Of a stretch of DNA of 64,000 nt, positions 35,541 to 44,991 are shown piece after piece. Where the stretch lies: positions 1,075,141 through 1,139,140 of the forward strand of contig NZ_HE978636.1 in the NCBI RefSeq assembly GCF_000312105.1, in the 5' to 3' direction. A program made the position numbers and the translations under genes. Below the pieces are notes generated by a model that ran no database searches, was not told where the DNA came from, and saw only the letters and a list, made by a program, of their open reading frames with translations. The DNA is from Aeromicrobium massiliense JC14. GTDB taxonomy: Bacteria; Actinomycetota; Actinomycetes; Propionibacteriales; Nocardioidaceae. Within the stretch, counting starts at the first letter, position 1. Each line of letters opens with the position of its first letter.

Positions 35541-36050
35541 ATGCGCCGAGCAGCCCTGATGGTGGTGGCGGTGGCCGTGGTCGTGCTGCTGCCCGCGTCG
35601 CCGGCCGCGGCTGACACCTGCACCGCGCTGGAGGGCACGGTCGACGCGCCGGTCGTCCTGGTCGGCACCGTCGAGGCCGCCTGGTCCGAGCACGCGCGGC
35701 TCGCGGTCGACGAGGTCTGGGCCGGGCCTGACCTGGCACCCGTGGTGTGGGTCGAGGCCGCCGAGGGCGATCTCGGTGGTGACTACCTCGTGCCGGGCGA
35801 GCGCTACGTCGTCGCCGCGGACGAGGGCTTCCGCACCGACCTGTGCGGCGTCGCCGCCGTCTCTGACGTGAACCGGCCGGCCGAGGTCCGCGAGCCCGTC
35901 GCGGACGGCGCGACCGGCACCGACGCGCCCCGCTCGGCCGCCGAGACCCTGGCCTGGAGCGCAGGTGCGGCCGGTCTGGTCGCCGCCGCCGGCGCGCTCG
36001 TCCTGCTCGTCAGGCGGCGCCGTGGCCGGGTGGTGGCCGGACGCCGTTAG
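35541..36050 (+). CDS. Secreted, C-terminally membrane-anchored protein of unknown function
   Basis: 169-aa protein not confidently recognised. It has an N-terminal signal peptide (MRRAALMVVAVAVVVLLP...AAA), an ectodomain of about 90 residues starting CTALEGTVDAPVVLVGTV, and a C-terminal transmembrane helix (AGAAGLVAAAGALVLLV) with a basic stop-transfer RRRRGR. Two ectodomain Cys (in TCTAL and DLCGV) could form a disulfide. The strand pattern VGTVEAAW...ARLAVDEVWAG followed by PGERYVVAAD resembles the NTR/TIMP-like beta-barrel region in some actinobacterial exported proteins; this is pattern inference. ATG 35541 has GGAGG upstream. The stop TAG is part of the purD -10. Confidence 0.7.
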   Translation: MRRAALMVVAVAVVVLLPASPAAADTCTALEGTVDAPVVLVGTVEAAWSEHARLAVDEVWAGPDLAPVVWVEAAEGDLGGDYLVPGERYVVAADEGFRTDLCGVAAVSDVNRPAEVREPVADGATGTDAPRSAAETLAWSAGAAGLVAAAGALVLLVRRRRGRVVAGRR

Positions 36051-36053
36051 GCT
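36048..36053 (+). promoter_or_regulatory. Leaderless -10 (TAGGCT) for purD, overlapping the upstream stop
   Basis: TAGGCT starts with the TAG stop of the preceding gene and ends 8 nt before GTG 36062. Confidence 0.45.
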
Positions 36054-36061
36054 CGGGGTCC

Positions 36062-37309
36062 GTGAAGACCCTCGTGATCGGCACCGGAGGCCGCGAGCAC
36101 GCGCTCGCCCTCGCCCTGTCCCGCGACCCGCACGTCAGCGAGGTGCACGCCGCACCGGGCAACCCGGGCATCGCCGCGTTCGCCACGCTGCACCCCGTCG
36201 ACCCGATGGACGGCGCCGCCGTGGCCGCGCTGGCCACCGAGCTGGGCGCCGAACTGGTCGTGGTCGGCCCCGAGGCGCCGCTCGTCGCGGGCGTCGCCGA
36301 CGCCGTCCGCGAGGCCGGCATCGCCTGCTTCGGACCGAGCAAGGAGGCCGCGCAGCTCGAGGGCTCCAAGGCGTTCGCCAAGGACGTCATGGCCGCCGCC
36401 GGCGTCCCCACCGCCATGGCCCACGTGTGCACCACGCGCGAGCAGGTCGAGGCGGCACTGGACGCGTTCGGCGCCCCCTACGTGGTCAAGGACGACGGCC
36501 TCGCCGCCGGCAAGGGCGTCGTCGTCACCGACGACCGCCAGGCCGCGCTCGACCATGCGCTCGCCTGCGAGCGGGTGGTCATCGAGGAGTTCCTCGACGG
36601 CCCCGAGGTCTCGCTGTTCGCGATCACCGACGGCGAGACGGTGCTGCCGCTGCAGCCCGCCCAGGACTTCAAGCGCGCGCTCGACGACGACGCCGGCCCC
36701 AACACGGGCGGCATGGGCGCCTACACCCCGCTGCCGTGGGCGCCGGACGACCTCGTCGAGGACGTCTGCCGCCGCGTGCTCGTCCCGACCGTCAAGGAGA
36801 TGACGCGTCGCGGCACCCCGTTCCAGGGCCTGCTCTACGCCGGGCTCGCGCTGACCTCGCGCGGCACCCGCGTCGTGGAGTTCAACGCCCGCTTCGGCGA
36901 CCCGGAGACCCAGGCGCTCATGGCCCTGCTGCAGACCCCGCTGTCGACGCTGCTGCACGGCGCGGCGACCGGTGAGCTCGGCCGCGTCGGGCTGCCGCAG
37001 TGGCGCACCGGCTCGGCGGTCACGGTCGTCGTGGCGTCCGAGGGGTACCCCCAGTCGCCGCGCACCGGCGACGTCATCGAGGGCGTCGACGCCGCGAACG
37101 CGCTCGAGGGCGTCGACGTCATCCACGCCGGCACCGCGCTGGACGCCGAGGGCCGCCTCGTGACCGCCGGTGGCCGGGTGCTCGCGGTGACCGCCTCGGG
37201 CGACGACCTGGTGCAGGCGCGCGAGCGGGCCTACGCCGGCGTCGACGCGTTGAGCATCCGCGGCGCCCACCACCGCGGCGACATCGCGCTGAAGGCGTCG
37301 CAGGGCTGA
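36062..37309 (+). CDS. purD: Phosphoribosylamine-glycine ligase (GAR synthetase)
   Basis: 415-aa ATP-grasp ligase that forms glycinamide ribonucleotide in purine synthesis. The N-domain begins VKTLVIGTGGREHALALAL. ATP-grasp features include KAFAKDVMAAAGVPTA, VVKDDGLAAGKGVVVTD, VIEEFLDGPEVSLFAITDG and the metal-binding EFNARFGDPETQAL. The conserved GPNTGGMGAYTPLPW is also present. Length is normal and the protein is not fused to PurM or PurN. GTG 36062 follows a TAGGCT hexamer by 8 nt. Confidence 0.96.
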   Translation: MKTLVIGTGGREHALALALSRDPHVSEVHAAPGNPGIAAFATLHPVDPMDGAAVAALATELGAELVVVGPEAPLVAGVADAVREAGIACFGPSKEAAQLEGSKAFAKDVMAAAGVPTAMAHVCTTREQVEAALDAFGAPYVVKDDGLAAGKGVVVTDDRQAALDHALACERVVIEEFLDGPEVSLFAITDGETVLPLQPAQDFKRALDDDAGPNTGGMGAYTPLPWAPDDLVEDVCRRVLVPTVKEMTRRGTPFQGLLYAGLALTSRGTRVVEFNARFGDPETQALMALLQTPLSTLLHGAATGELGRVGLPQWRTGSAVTVVVASEGYPQSPRTGDVIEGVDAANALEGVDVIHAGTALDAEGRLVTAGGRVLAVTASGDDLVQARERAYAGVDALSIRGAHHRGDIALKASQG

Positions 37310-37360
37310 CCGCGCCCCGTGCGCGGGAGTAGCGTCCGGGTCAGACCCGTGGAGGCTCCC

Positions 37361-39466
37361 GTGCGCATCCTGTCCCGCGTCCTGACCGCCGTCGGGGTGC
37401 TCGTGCTGCTGGCCGGCCTCGTCTCGGTCCACGTCGACCGCCAGGTGCTGGACGCAGACCGGTTCGCCGGGCACGTCGAGGCGGTCCGGTCCGACGGCGA
37501 CGTGTCGCGGCTGCTCGGCGTCGAGATCAGCGACCGGGTGATCGAGGTCGACCCCGAGCTCGTCGCGCTGCGTCCGCTGCTGGAGTCGGTGGGCGACAGC
37601 CTCGTCTCCAGCCCGGCGCTCGAGCCGGTGGTGCGAGCCGCCGTCCGCCCGCTGCACGACGCGCTGGTCTCCGGCGGCGACGGGGGCGACCAGCTGGTGC
37701 TTCAGTTCGCCGACATCGGGGCGCTCGTCGTCGCCGCGGTCACCACGGTCGCGCCGGACGTGGCCGCGTCCCTGCCCGACGACCTGGACGTGCGCCTGGC
37801 CGAGATCGGGTCGGGCAGCGCGACGAACCGCTTCGTCGAGCAGGCGCACCTCGTCGGCACGCTGTCGTGGACGCTGCCGCTGCTCGGGCTGGCGCTCGTG
37901 CTGGCCGGCGCGTGGCTCGACGGGCGGCGCGGCCGACGGCTGGCGGACGCGACCGGGCAGGGCCTGCTGCTCGCCGGCGGCGGCCTGGCCGGTCTCGCGC
38001 TGACCGGCGGCTTCGCCGCGTCCGTGCTCGATCCGTCCACGCTCGCCCGCGCCCTGACGACGGCCGCGTGGAACAGCCAGGACACCAGCCTGTGGGCGCT
38101 CGTCGCGTTCGTCGCGGGGTCCGGCTACGTCGTGCGCGTCGCCGCGGCGATCGACCCGGACGCCGACCTGCGCGACGTCGGGCACCGGGTGCGCGAGCTG
38201 GCCCTCGTCCGCCGCGACCCGCAGGCGTACCTGGTGCGCGGCGCGGTGCTGGTCGGCGTGGCCGTGCTCGCGCTGGTGCGGCCGCTGCAGACCGTCCGGC
38301 TCGCCGTGGTGGCCCTGGCCTTCGTCGCCCTGGTGCACGGGCTGCGCCAGCTGGCGCACGGCCTCACGCGTCGCCGGCCCGACGCCGGCCGGGTGGCCCG
38401 GTGGGTGCTGGCGCACGTGCGCGTCCCGGTCGCCGCCGGGCTCGCGGTCGCGCTGGTCGGGCTGGTCGTCGTCGTGGCCGTGTGGCCGCGCGAGGGCTCG
38501 ATCGCCGGCTGGGTCGGCGGCGGCGGCGGCAAGGACCCCGCCGGGTGCAACGGGCGCGTCGCGCTGTGCGACCGGCCCTACGACCAGGTCGCCCAGCCGG
38601 CGACGCACAACTCGATGTCGGCCGGCGACGAGCCGGGCTGGTTCCTGGCCGAGCAGCCCACCGGCGTGATGGGTCAGCTGCGCGACGGCGTCCGGGTGTT
38701 CCTCATCGACACCTGGTACGGCCGCGAGACCGACCGGGAGGGCGTCGTCGCCACGTCGGGCCGCGCGCGCGAGGAGGCGCTCCGCCAGGCGACCGAGGCC
38801 TACGGCTCGGCGATCGTGGCCAGCGCGCTGCGGGTGCGGGACGCGCTCGGGGCCGTGCCGCGCGGGCCGGAGCGGGTGTACCTGTGCCACGCCCTGTGCG
38901 AGCTCGGCGCGACCGAGCTGGGACCCCTCCTGCGCGACGTGCGCGGCTGGATGGACGATCACCCGCGCGAGGTCGTCACCCTGTTCGTCCAGGACGAGGT
39001 CACGCCGGGCGACCTCGCGGCCCTGGTCGACGACGCCGGCCTCCTGCCGATGGTGCACACCCAGCGGACGGGCGAGCCCTGGCCGACGCTGGGGGAGATG
39101 GTCGACTCGGGCCGCCGCCTGGTCGTGCTGCAGGAGAACGTGGGCGGCGGCGACACCTACCCGTGGATGCTCGACGGCTTCGCCTGGGTGCAGGACACCC
39201 CGTACGGCTTCCGCAGCGCCGACGAGATGAGCTGCGCCCCGAACCGCGGCCCGGCGGACGCGTCGCTGCTGCTGATCAACCACTGGCTGAGCAACTACTC
39301 GTCGCGGGTGAGCGACGCCGAGCGGGTCAACGCGCGCGACGTGCTGCTGCCGCGGCTGCTGCGCTGCCGCGACGAGCGGGGGCGGCTGCCCGCGTACGTG
39401 GCCGTCGACAACTACGACCGCGGCGACCTCTTCGGGGTCGTGGACGTGCTGAACGGCGTCGACTAG
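37361..39466 (+). CDS. Polytopic membrane protein with a PI-PLC X-like extracellular domain
   Basis: 701-aa protein starting at GTG 37361 with GGAGG 5 nt upstream. An N-terminal membrane helix (~7-25) is followed by a 160-residue exported segment, then several helices between ~165 and ~385. The C-terminal ~300 residues form a PI-specific phospholipase C-like domain. The first catalytic His is His416 in QPATHNSMS, the second is His510 in YLCHALCELGA, and an acidic site sits in VFLIDTWYGR. Similar TM-plus-PLC-X proteins occur in actinobacteria with unknown substrates. Cys residues in CNGRVALCDR and CHALC suggest disulfides outside the cell. Confidence 0.8.
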   Translation: MRILSRVLTAVGVLVLLAGLVSVHVDRQVLDADRFAGHVEAVRSDGDVSRLLGVEISDRVIEVDPELVALRPLLESVGDSLVSSPALEPVVRAAVRPLHDALVSGGDGGDQLVLQFADIGALVVAAVTTVAPDVAASLPDDLDVRLAEIGSGSATNRFVEQAHLVGTLSWTLPLLGLALVLAGAWLDGRRGRRLADATGQGLLLAGGGLAGLALTGGFAASVLDPSTLARALTTAAWNSQDTSLWALVAFVAGSGYVVRVAAAIDPDADLRDVGHRVRELALVRRDPQAYLVRGAVLVGVAVLALVRPLQTVRLAVVALAFVALVHGLRQLAHGLTRRRPDAGRVARWVLAHVRVPVAAGLAVALVGLVVVVAVWPREGSIAGWVGGGGGKDPAGCNGRVALCDRPYDQVAQPATHNSMSAGDEPGWFLAEQPTGVMGQLRDGVRVFLIDTWYGRETDREGVVATSGRAREEALRQATEAYGSAIVASALRVRDALGAVPRGPERVYLCHALCELGATELGPLLRDVRGWMDDHPREVVTLFVQDEVTPGDLAALVDDAGLLPMVHTQRTGEPWPTLGEMVDSGRRLVVLQENVGGGDTYPWMLDGFAWVQDTPYGFRSADEMSCAPNRGPADASLLLINHWLSNYSSRVSDAERVNARDVLLPRLLRCRDERGRLPAYVAVDNYDRGDLFGVVDVLNGVD

Positions 39467-39512
39467 CGGCGCTGTTGCCGCGCCGCGGGCCGGGTGCGAG
39501 AGACTAGGGCCC

Positions 39513-40934
39513 GTGACCACGCCGAACGTCCTCGCCTCCCGCTACGCCTCGCCCGAGCTCGCCGCCATCTGGTCGCCCGAGCACAAGGTCGTCCTGGAGC
39601 GCCGGCTCTGGATCGCGGTCCTCCGCGCCCAGCGCGACCTCGGCGTCGAGACGCCCGACGGCGTCATCGAGGCCTACGAGGCCGTCGTCGACCGAGTCGA
39701 CCTCGGCTCGATCGCCGACCGCGAGCGCGTCACCCGGCACGACGTGAAGGCCCGCATCGAGGAGTTCGCGGCGCTGGCCGGCACCGAGCACATCCACAAG
39801 GGCATGACGTCGCGCGACCTCACCGAGAACGTCGAGCAGCTGCAGGTGCGCGCCTCGCTCGAGCTGCTGCGCGACCGCGGCGTCGCCGCCCTCGTGCGCC
39901 TCGGCCGCCTGGCCGCCGAGAACGCCGAGCTGGTCATGGCCGGCCGCAGCCACAACGTCGCCGCCCAGGCCACGACGATGGGCAAGCGGTTCGCGACGGC
40001 GGCGGACGAGCTGATGGTCGCGCTCGAGCGGCTGGAGAACCTGGTCGAGCGCTACCCGCTGCGCGGCATCAAGGGCCCGGTCGGCACCGGCCAGGACATG
40101 CTCGACCTGCTCGGCGGCGACGAGGGCAAGCTGGTCGAGCTCGAGCGCCGGGTCGCCGAGCACCTGGGCTTCACTCGCACGTTCACGTCCGTGGGCCAGA
40201 TCTACCCGCGCTCGCTCGACCTGGACGCGATCACCGCGCTCGTGCAGCTGGTCGCGGCGCCGTCCAACGTCGCCACGACCATCCGGCTCATGGCCGGCAA
40301 CGAGCTGGTCACCGAGGGCTTCAAGCCCGGCCAGGTCGGCTCGTCGGCGATGCCGCACAAGATGAACACCCGCTCGTGCGAGCGGGTCAACGGCCTGGCC
40401 GTCGTCCTGCGCGGGTACGCCTCGATGATCGGCGAGGTCGCCGGCGACCAGTGGAACGAGGGCGACGTCTCCGAGTCCGTCGTCCGCCGCGTGGCCCTGC
40501 CCGACGCCTTCTACGCCGCCGACGGCCTGTTCGAGACCTTCCTGACCGTGCTGGACGAGTTCGGCGTCTTCCCGGCCGTCGTCCAGCGCGAGCTCGACCG
40601 CTACCTGCCGTTCCTGTCGACCACCAAGGTGCTCATGTCGGCCGTCCGCGCCGGGGTCGGCCGCGAGCAGGCGCACGAGGCGATCAAGGAGCACGCGGTC
40701 TCCGTCGCGCTGGGCATGCGCGAGCAGGGCACTGCCGACAACGACCTGTTCGAGCGCCTGGGCGCCGACGAGCGGCTCGGGCTCACGGCGGACGACCTGC
40801 GCTCGCTCGTCGCGGAGCCGCTGTCGTTCACCGGCGCCGCGGTGTCGCAGGTGGCCCAGGTCGTGGCGCAGGTCGAGCAGTGGGCGACGCGCCACCCGCA
40901 GGCGGCCGCCTACGCGCCCGGCGCGATCCTCTAG
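39513..40934 (+). CDS. purB: Adenylosuccinate lyase
   Basis: 473-aa fumarase/aspartase superfamily lyase acting at two steps of purine synthesis (SAICAR and adenylosuccinate). The N-terminal LASRYASPELAAIWSPEHKV is typical. GKGMTSRDLTENVEQ-type substrate motif appears as HKGMTSRDLTENVEQ, and the catalytic serine flexible loop reads GSSAMPHKMNTRSCERVNGL. The start is GTG 39513. The stop TAG shares the CTAG at 40931-40934 with the stop of the convergent Lrp gene. Confidence 0.96.
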   Translation: MTTPNVLASRYASPELAAIWSPEHKVVLERRLWIAVLRAQRDLGVETPDGVIEAYEAVVDRVDLGSIADRERVTRHDVKARIEEFAALAGTEHIHKGMTSRDLTENVEQLQVRASLELLRDRGVAALVRLGRLAAENAELVMAGRSHNVAAQATTMGKRFATAADELMVALERLENLVERYPLRGIKGPVGTGQDMLDLLGGDEGKLVELERRVAEHLGFTRTFTSVGQIYPRSLDLDAITALVQLVAAPSNVATTIRLMAGNELVTEGFKPGQVGSSAMPHKMNTRSCERVNGLAVVLRGYASMIGEVAGDQWNEGDVSESVVRRVALPDAFYAADGLFETFLTVLDEFGVFPAVVQRELDRYLPFLSTTKVLMSAVRAGVGREQAHEAIKEHAVSVALGMREQGTADNDLFERLGADERLGLTADDLRSLVAEPLSFTGAAVSQVAQVVAQVEQWATRHPQAAAYAPGAIL

Positions 40935-41833
40935 GCCTGGGTCACGACGCCGAGCTGGCCCAGCGCGTACGACTCCTTCACGACGCGCAGGTGGGTCCAG
41001 CTGTCGACCTCGTGCACCTGGGGCAGGGCGCGCAGCGACTCCACGGCGTCCACCAGCTGGGCGGTCGAGGGTCCGCGCATCGAGACGAGCAGGTCGAAGC
41101 GGCCGAGCGTGCGGGCCACGAACGTCACCGTCGGCATCGCGCTCAGGGCGGCGACCACCTCGCGCTGGTCGCCGTGCAGCCGCAGCCCGACACCCATCGC
41201 GCTGCGGCCGTCCTGGCCGGTGGGTCGCACCAGCGCGCCGACCCGGACGACCTGGGCCTGCAGCATCCGCAGCACCCGGCGCCGGGCCCCGGCGGCCGAG
41301 ATGCCGGCGAGGGCCGCGAGCTCGACGAAGGACGCCCGGCCGTCGTCCTGCAGGGCGCGCAGCAGGGCGAGGTCGGTCGCGTCGACCGCGTGGTCGACCG
41401 CGCCGACCGGTCCCACCACGTCGCGCGCGACCTCGACGTACACGAGCGTGTCGACGCCGTGGACGTGGTCGAGCGTGCGCAGCTGGGCGATCGCCTCGTC
41501 GACGGCCAGCGGCGACTCGGCCCGCAGCTCGGCCACGACGCCGTGCCGGCCCGTGGTGAGCGAGACGAAGGCGACGTCGTCACGCTCGGCCACCGCCTCG
41601 GCGACCGGCGCGGCCGGCCCGTGCACGGCCAGCGCGACGTAGGCCAGCGAGCCGCGGCCCAGCACGGCGGGGTGGACGACGCCGCGCACGACCACGCGTC
41701 CGGAGCCGATGAGCCGCTGCACGCGCGATGCGGCGGCCGAGCGCGACAGGCCCACCGCGCGGGCCACGTCGCCATGGGTCAGGCGTCCGTCGGTCTCCAG
41801 CAGCGCCACGATCGCCTCGTCGAGCTCGTCCAC
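40931..41833 (-). CDS. Tandem-domain Lrp/AsnC-family transcriptional regulator
   Basis: 300-aa protein containing two Lrp units in one chain. Unit 1 has the HTH VDELDEAIVALLETDGRLTH through VARAVGLSRSAAASRVQRLI (~1-45) and an AsnC-type ligand domain to ~145. Unit 2 restarts with ATDLALLRALQDDGRASFVE (~155) and a second ligand domain ending near WTHLRVVKESYALG. Single-unit Lrp proteins are about 150 aa. GTG 41833 is preceded on the minus strand by AGGAG; the longer reading frame upstream contains no recognisable domain. It is divergent from the permease-ureohydrolase-dehydrogenase genes, its likely targets. Confidence 0.88.
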   Translation of the reverse strand: MDELDEAIVALLETDGRLTHGDVARAVGLSRSAAASRVQRLIGSGRVVVRGVVHPAVLGRGSLAYVALAVHGPAAPVAEAVAERDDVAFVSLTTGRHGVVAELRAESPLAVDEAIAQLRTLDHVHGVDTLVYVEVARDVVGPVGAVDHAVDATDLALLRALQDDGRASFVELAALAGISAAGARRRVLRMLQAQVVRVGALVRPTGQDGRSAMGVGLRLHGDQREVVAALSAMPTVTFVARTLGRFDLLVSMRGPSTAQLVDAVESLRALPQVHEVDSWTHLRVVKESYALGQLGVVTQA

Positions 41834-41977
41834 GACCGCTCCTGCCCGTAGTTTTTTCCGCCGGGTCGAGCGTGCGCATCCGTCAGCGCAGCCGCTCGTC
41901 GAGACGCGATCGTACACGCACGTCCGGTCCCGTCGGACAGATCGTTCACCGCGGCCGGTCGTCCGCGAACGAAGTGC

Positions 41978-42007
41978 TTGTCGGCTGCGTCGCGCCGTCC
42001 TTACAGT
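41978..42007 (+). promoter_or_regulatory. Putative promoter of the guanidino/polyamine catabolic operon
   Basis: TTGTCG (41978-41983) and TACAGT (42002-42007) are separated by 18 bp, 34 bp upstream of ATG 42042. The 208-bp divergent gap holds this promoter and, near 41845-41855, a T6/A6 run close to the regulator start, a possible Lrp contact region. Confidence 0.5.
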
Positions 42008-42041
42008 GACGCCCAGCACAGTCCGAGCGAGGAGAACGCCG

Positions 42042-42440
42042 ATGAGCACGCTGACCACCGAGGCCGTCCTGGCGGCGGCCGACCGGCTCGTGGCCGCGTT
42101 CACCGCGACCGACACCGAGGCGTACTTCGGCTGCTTCGCGCCGGACGCCACCTTCGCGTTCCACACCGAGCCCGCCCTGCTCGCCGACCGCGCCGCCTAC
42201 GAGGCGACCTGGGCCGGCTGGCTGGCCGAGGGCTGGCGCGTCGAGGCGTGCACCAGCACGGACCGCCTGGTCCAGCTGCTCGGCGACGTCGCCGTCCTGA
42301 CCCACGCGGTCGAGACGACGACGAGCACCCCGGGGGGAAGCACCACCACGCGCGAGCGTGAGTCCATCGTGTTCGCGCTGGACGGCGACCGTGTCGTCGC
42401 CGTGCACGAGCACCTCTCGCCGGTCCCCGCCGGCCTCTGA
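42042..42440 (+). CDS. NTF2-like (SnoaL-type) small protein
   Basis: 132-aa alpha+beta protein with an NTF2-like cone-fold pattern: helix [20 protein letters not shown], then [29 protein letters not shown], then strands to [21 protein letters not shown]. Proteins of this type can be small enzymes or ligand-binding accessories, often for amines or cyclic substrates. It is first in the operon, 11 bp before the NCS1 permease gene, with GAGGAGA 9 nt before its ATG. Its role in the pathway is unknown. Confidence 0.75.
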   Translation: MSTLTTEAVLAAADRLVAAFTATDTEAYFGCFAPDATFAFHTEPALLADRAAYEATWAGWLAEGWRVEACTSTDRLVQLLGDVAVLTHAVETTTSTPGGSTTTRERESIVFALDGDRVVAVHEHLSPVPAGL

Positions 42441-42451
42441 AGGAGCTGCCC

Positions 42452-43996
42452 ATGTCCGTCCCCACGACGACGCCGCCGCCGAAGGTCACCGAGGTCGAGG
42501 TCCACGGCGTCGAGCCGATCCCCGACGCCGAGCGCACCGCGCGTCCGTTCGACCTGTTCCGGCTCGTGTTCGGCGGCGCCAACACGTTCGCCACGGTCGT
42601 GCTGGGCACCTTCCCGATCCTGTTCGGCCTGGGCTTCTGGGACGGCCTGCTGGCCACCGTGGCCGGGCTGCTCGCCGGCGCGCTGATCCTGGCGCCGATG
42701 GCCGTCTTCGGCCCGCGCACCGGCACCAACAACGCCGTCACCTCCTCGGCGCACCTGGGCGTGCACGGCCGCGTCGTCGGCTCGTTCCTGTCGCTCCTGA
42801 CCGCGTTCGCGTTCTTCTCGATCTCGGTCTGGAGCTCGGGCGACGCGCTCGTCGGCGGCGCCAACCGCGCCGTCGGGCTGCCGCAGAACGACCTCACGCT
42901 CGCGGTCGCGTACGGCGTCTTCGCCGCGCTGGTGCTGACCGTGTGCATCTACGGCTTCCGCTTCATGCTGCTGATCAACAAGATCGCCGTCGTCGCCGCG
43001 ACGCTCATGTTCGTGCTGGGCGCGTTCGCCTTCGCCGGCGCCTTCGACGCCGGCTACGGCGGGTCGCTCGACCCGGGCACGCTCGGCTACTGGCCGGCCT
43101 TCGTCGGCGCGATGCTCGTGGTGATGTCGAACCCGGTCTCGTTCGGCGCGTTCCTGGGCGACTGGGCCCGCTACATCCCGCGCGAGACGCCGTCGTGGCA
43201 GGTCATGACCGCCGCGTTCGCCGCGCAGGTCGCCACGATCGTCCCGTTCCTGTTCGGCCTGGTGACGGCCACGATCGTCGCCACCGAGGCGCCCGACTTC
43301 CTGGCCGACAACAACTACGTCGGCGGCCTGCTCGAGGTCTCGCCCGGCTGGTACTTCCTGCCGGTCTGCCTCATCGCGCTCATCGGCGGCATGTCGACCG
43401 GCACCACCGCGCTGTACGGCACCGGCCTGGACTTCTCCAGCGTCTTCCCGCGCTTCAGCCGTGTGCAGGCCACGATCTTCATCGGCGCCATCGCGATCGC
43501 GTTCATCTTCGTCGGCCGCTTCGCCTTCGACGTCGTCACCAGCATCTCGATGTTCGCCACCCTCATCGTCACCTGCACGGCGCCGTGGATGGTCGTCATG
43601 ATGATCGGCTGGTTCGTGCGCCGCGGCTGGTACGACTCGGACTCGCTGCAGGTCTTCAACCGCCGCCAGACCGGCGGCCGCTACTGGTACGGCCACGGCT
43701 GGAACTGGCGCGGCCTGGTCGGCTGGCTCGTGCCCGCCGCGCTCGCCCTGGCGTTCGTGAACCTGCCCGGCCAGTTCGTCGGCCCGCTCGGCGAGCTCGC
43801 CAACGGCGTCGACCTGTCCATCCCCATCGGCATCGGCCTGGCCGCGCTGCTCTACCCGGCGCTGCTGTTCGCCTTCCCCGAGCCGCGGGACGCGTACGGC
43901 CCCGAGGGATCGCGGATCGTGCCGACCGCCCCCGCCGCCGAGCACCCGATCGTCGACGAGCGCACCGGACGTCCGGCCGCCTCCGTCACCGCCTGA
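42452..43996 (+). CDS. NCS1-family purine/cytosine-type permease
   Basis: 514-aa, 12-helix nucleobase:cation symporter-1. Family landmarks are [22 protein letters not shown] (helix 1), [21 protein letters not shown] (~88-108) and [18 protein letters not shown] in the middle loop. NCS1 proteins carry purines, pyrimidines, hydantoins, thiamine and allantoin. Next to a ureohydrolase and an aldehyde dehydrogenase, this one may import a guanidino or ureido compound; that is context inference. ATG 42452 has AAGGAG upstream. Confidence 0.9.
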   Translation: MSVPTTTPPPKVTEVEVHGVEPIPDAERTARPFDLFRLVFGGANTFATVVLGTFPILFGLGFWDGLLATVAGLLAGALILAPMAVFGPRTGTNNAVTSSAHLGVHGRVVGSFLSLLTAFAFFSISVWSSGDALVGGANRAVGLPQNDLTLAVAYGVFAALVLTVCIYGFRFMLLINKIAVVAATLMFVLGAFAFAGAFDAGYGGSLDPGTLGYWPAFVGAMLVVMSNPVSFGAFLGDWARYIPRETPSWQVMTAAFAAQVATIVPFLFGLVTATIVATEAPDFLADNNYVGGLLEVSPGWYFLPVCLIALIGGMSTGTTALYGTGLDFSSVFPRFSRVQATIFIGAIAIAFIFVGRFAFDVVTSISMFATLIVTCTAPWMVVMMIGWFVRRGWYDSDSLQVFNRRQTGGRYWYGHGWNWRGLVGWLVPAALALAFVNLPGQFVGPLGELANGVDLSIPIGIGLAALLYPALLFAFPEPRDAYGPEGSRIVPTAPAAEHPIVDERTGRPAASVTA

Positions 43997-44010
43997 CCCG
44001 GAAGGACCCC

Positions 44011-44991
44011 ATGAGCACCATCGGACCGATCGACAGCTCGCTCACCCCGCGCTACGCCGGGCCGGCCTCGTTCGCGCGGCTGCCGCGGCTGGAGCAGGTC
44101 GAGCGTGCCGACATCGTCGTGGCGGGCATCCCGTTCGACACCGGCGTCTCGTACCGCCCGGGCGCCCGCTTCGGGCCGACGCACGTCCGCGAGGCCTCGC
44201 GCCTGCTGCGGCCGTACCACCCGGCGCTGGACGTCGCGCCGTTCGACGTCGCCCAGGTCGCCGACGCCGGCGACGTGGCGGTCAACCCGTTCTCGATCGA
44301 CGAGGCGGTCGACACGATCCAGGCCGCGGCGCTCGACCTGACCGCCGACGGACGCACCCTGGTGACGATCGGCGGCGACCACACCATCTCCCTGCCGCTG
44401 CTGCGGGCCGCCGCCGAGCGGCACGGCCCGGTCGCGCTCGTCCACTTCGACGCCCACCTGGACACCTGGGACACCTACTTCGGCGCCGAGTACACGCACG
44501 GGACGCCGTTCCGCCGCGCCGTCGAGGAGGGCATCCTCGACACCGAGGCGCTCAGCCACGTCGGCACCCGCGGCCCGCTGTACGGCAAGAAGGACCTCGA
44601 GGACGACCGCCGCTTCGGCTTCGGCATCGTCACGTCCGCGGACGTCTACCACCAGGGCGTCGTCGAGGTCGTCGACCGGCTGCGCCAGCGCCTGGGTAGC
44701 CGTCCGGTCTACGTCTCGATCGACATCGACGTGCTCGACCCGGCCCATGCGCCGGGCACCGGCACGCCCGAGGCGGGCGGCATCACGAGCCGCGAGCTGC
44801 TGGAGATCCTGCGCGGCTTCCGCGGGTTGAACGTCGTCGGCGCGGACGTCGTGGAGGTCGCCCCGGCCTACGACCACGCCGACATCACGGGCGTCGCGGC
44901 GTCGCACGTCGCGTACGACCTCGTGTCCCTGCTGGCGCTCCGGCACGAGACTGGTGCAGGCTCGTCGCACCAGACCAAGGAGGCGCGATGA
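44011..44991 (+). CDS. Agmatinase/guanidinobutyrase-type ureohydrolase
   Basis: 326-aa Mn2+-dependent ureohydrolase of the arginase/agmatinase family. Metal motifs are [29 protein letters not shown] and [22 protein letters not shown]. The substrate loop [13 protein letters not shown] and N-terminal [18 protein letters not shown] are of the SpeB type. The substrate could be agmatine (giving putrescine and urea) or 4-guanidinobutyrate (giving 4-aminobutyrate and urea). The coupled dehydrogenase gene, overlapping by 4 nt, favours the latter branch or an aldehyde formed from it. No transaminase is present in the window. Confidence 0.9.
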   Translation: MSTIGPIDSSLTPRYAGPASFARLPRLEQVERADIVVAGIPFDTGVSYRPGARFGPTHVREASRLLRPYHPALDVAPFDVAQVADAGDVAVNPFSIDEAVDTIQAAALDLTADGRTLVTIGGDHTISLPLLRAAAERHGPVALVHFDAHLDTWDTYFGAEYTHGTPFRRAVEEGILDTEALSHVGTRGPLYGKKDLEDDRRFGFGIVTSADVYHQGVVEVVDRLRQRLGSRPVYVSIDIDVLDPAHAPGTGTPEAGGITSRELLEILRGFRGLNVVGADVVEVAPAYDHADITGVAASHVAYDLVSLLALRHETGAGSSHQTKEAR

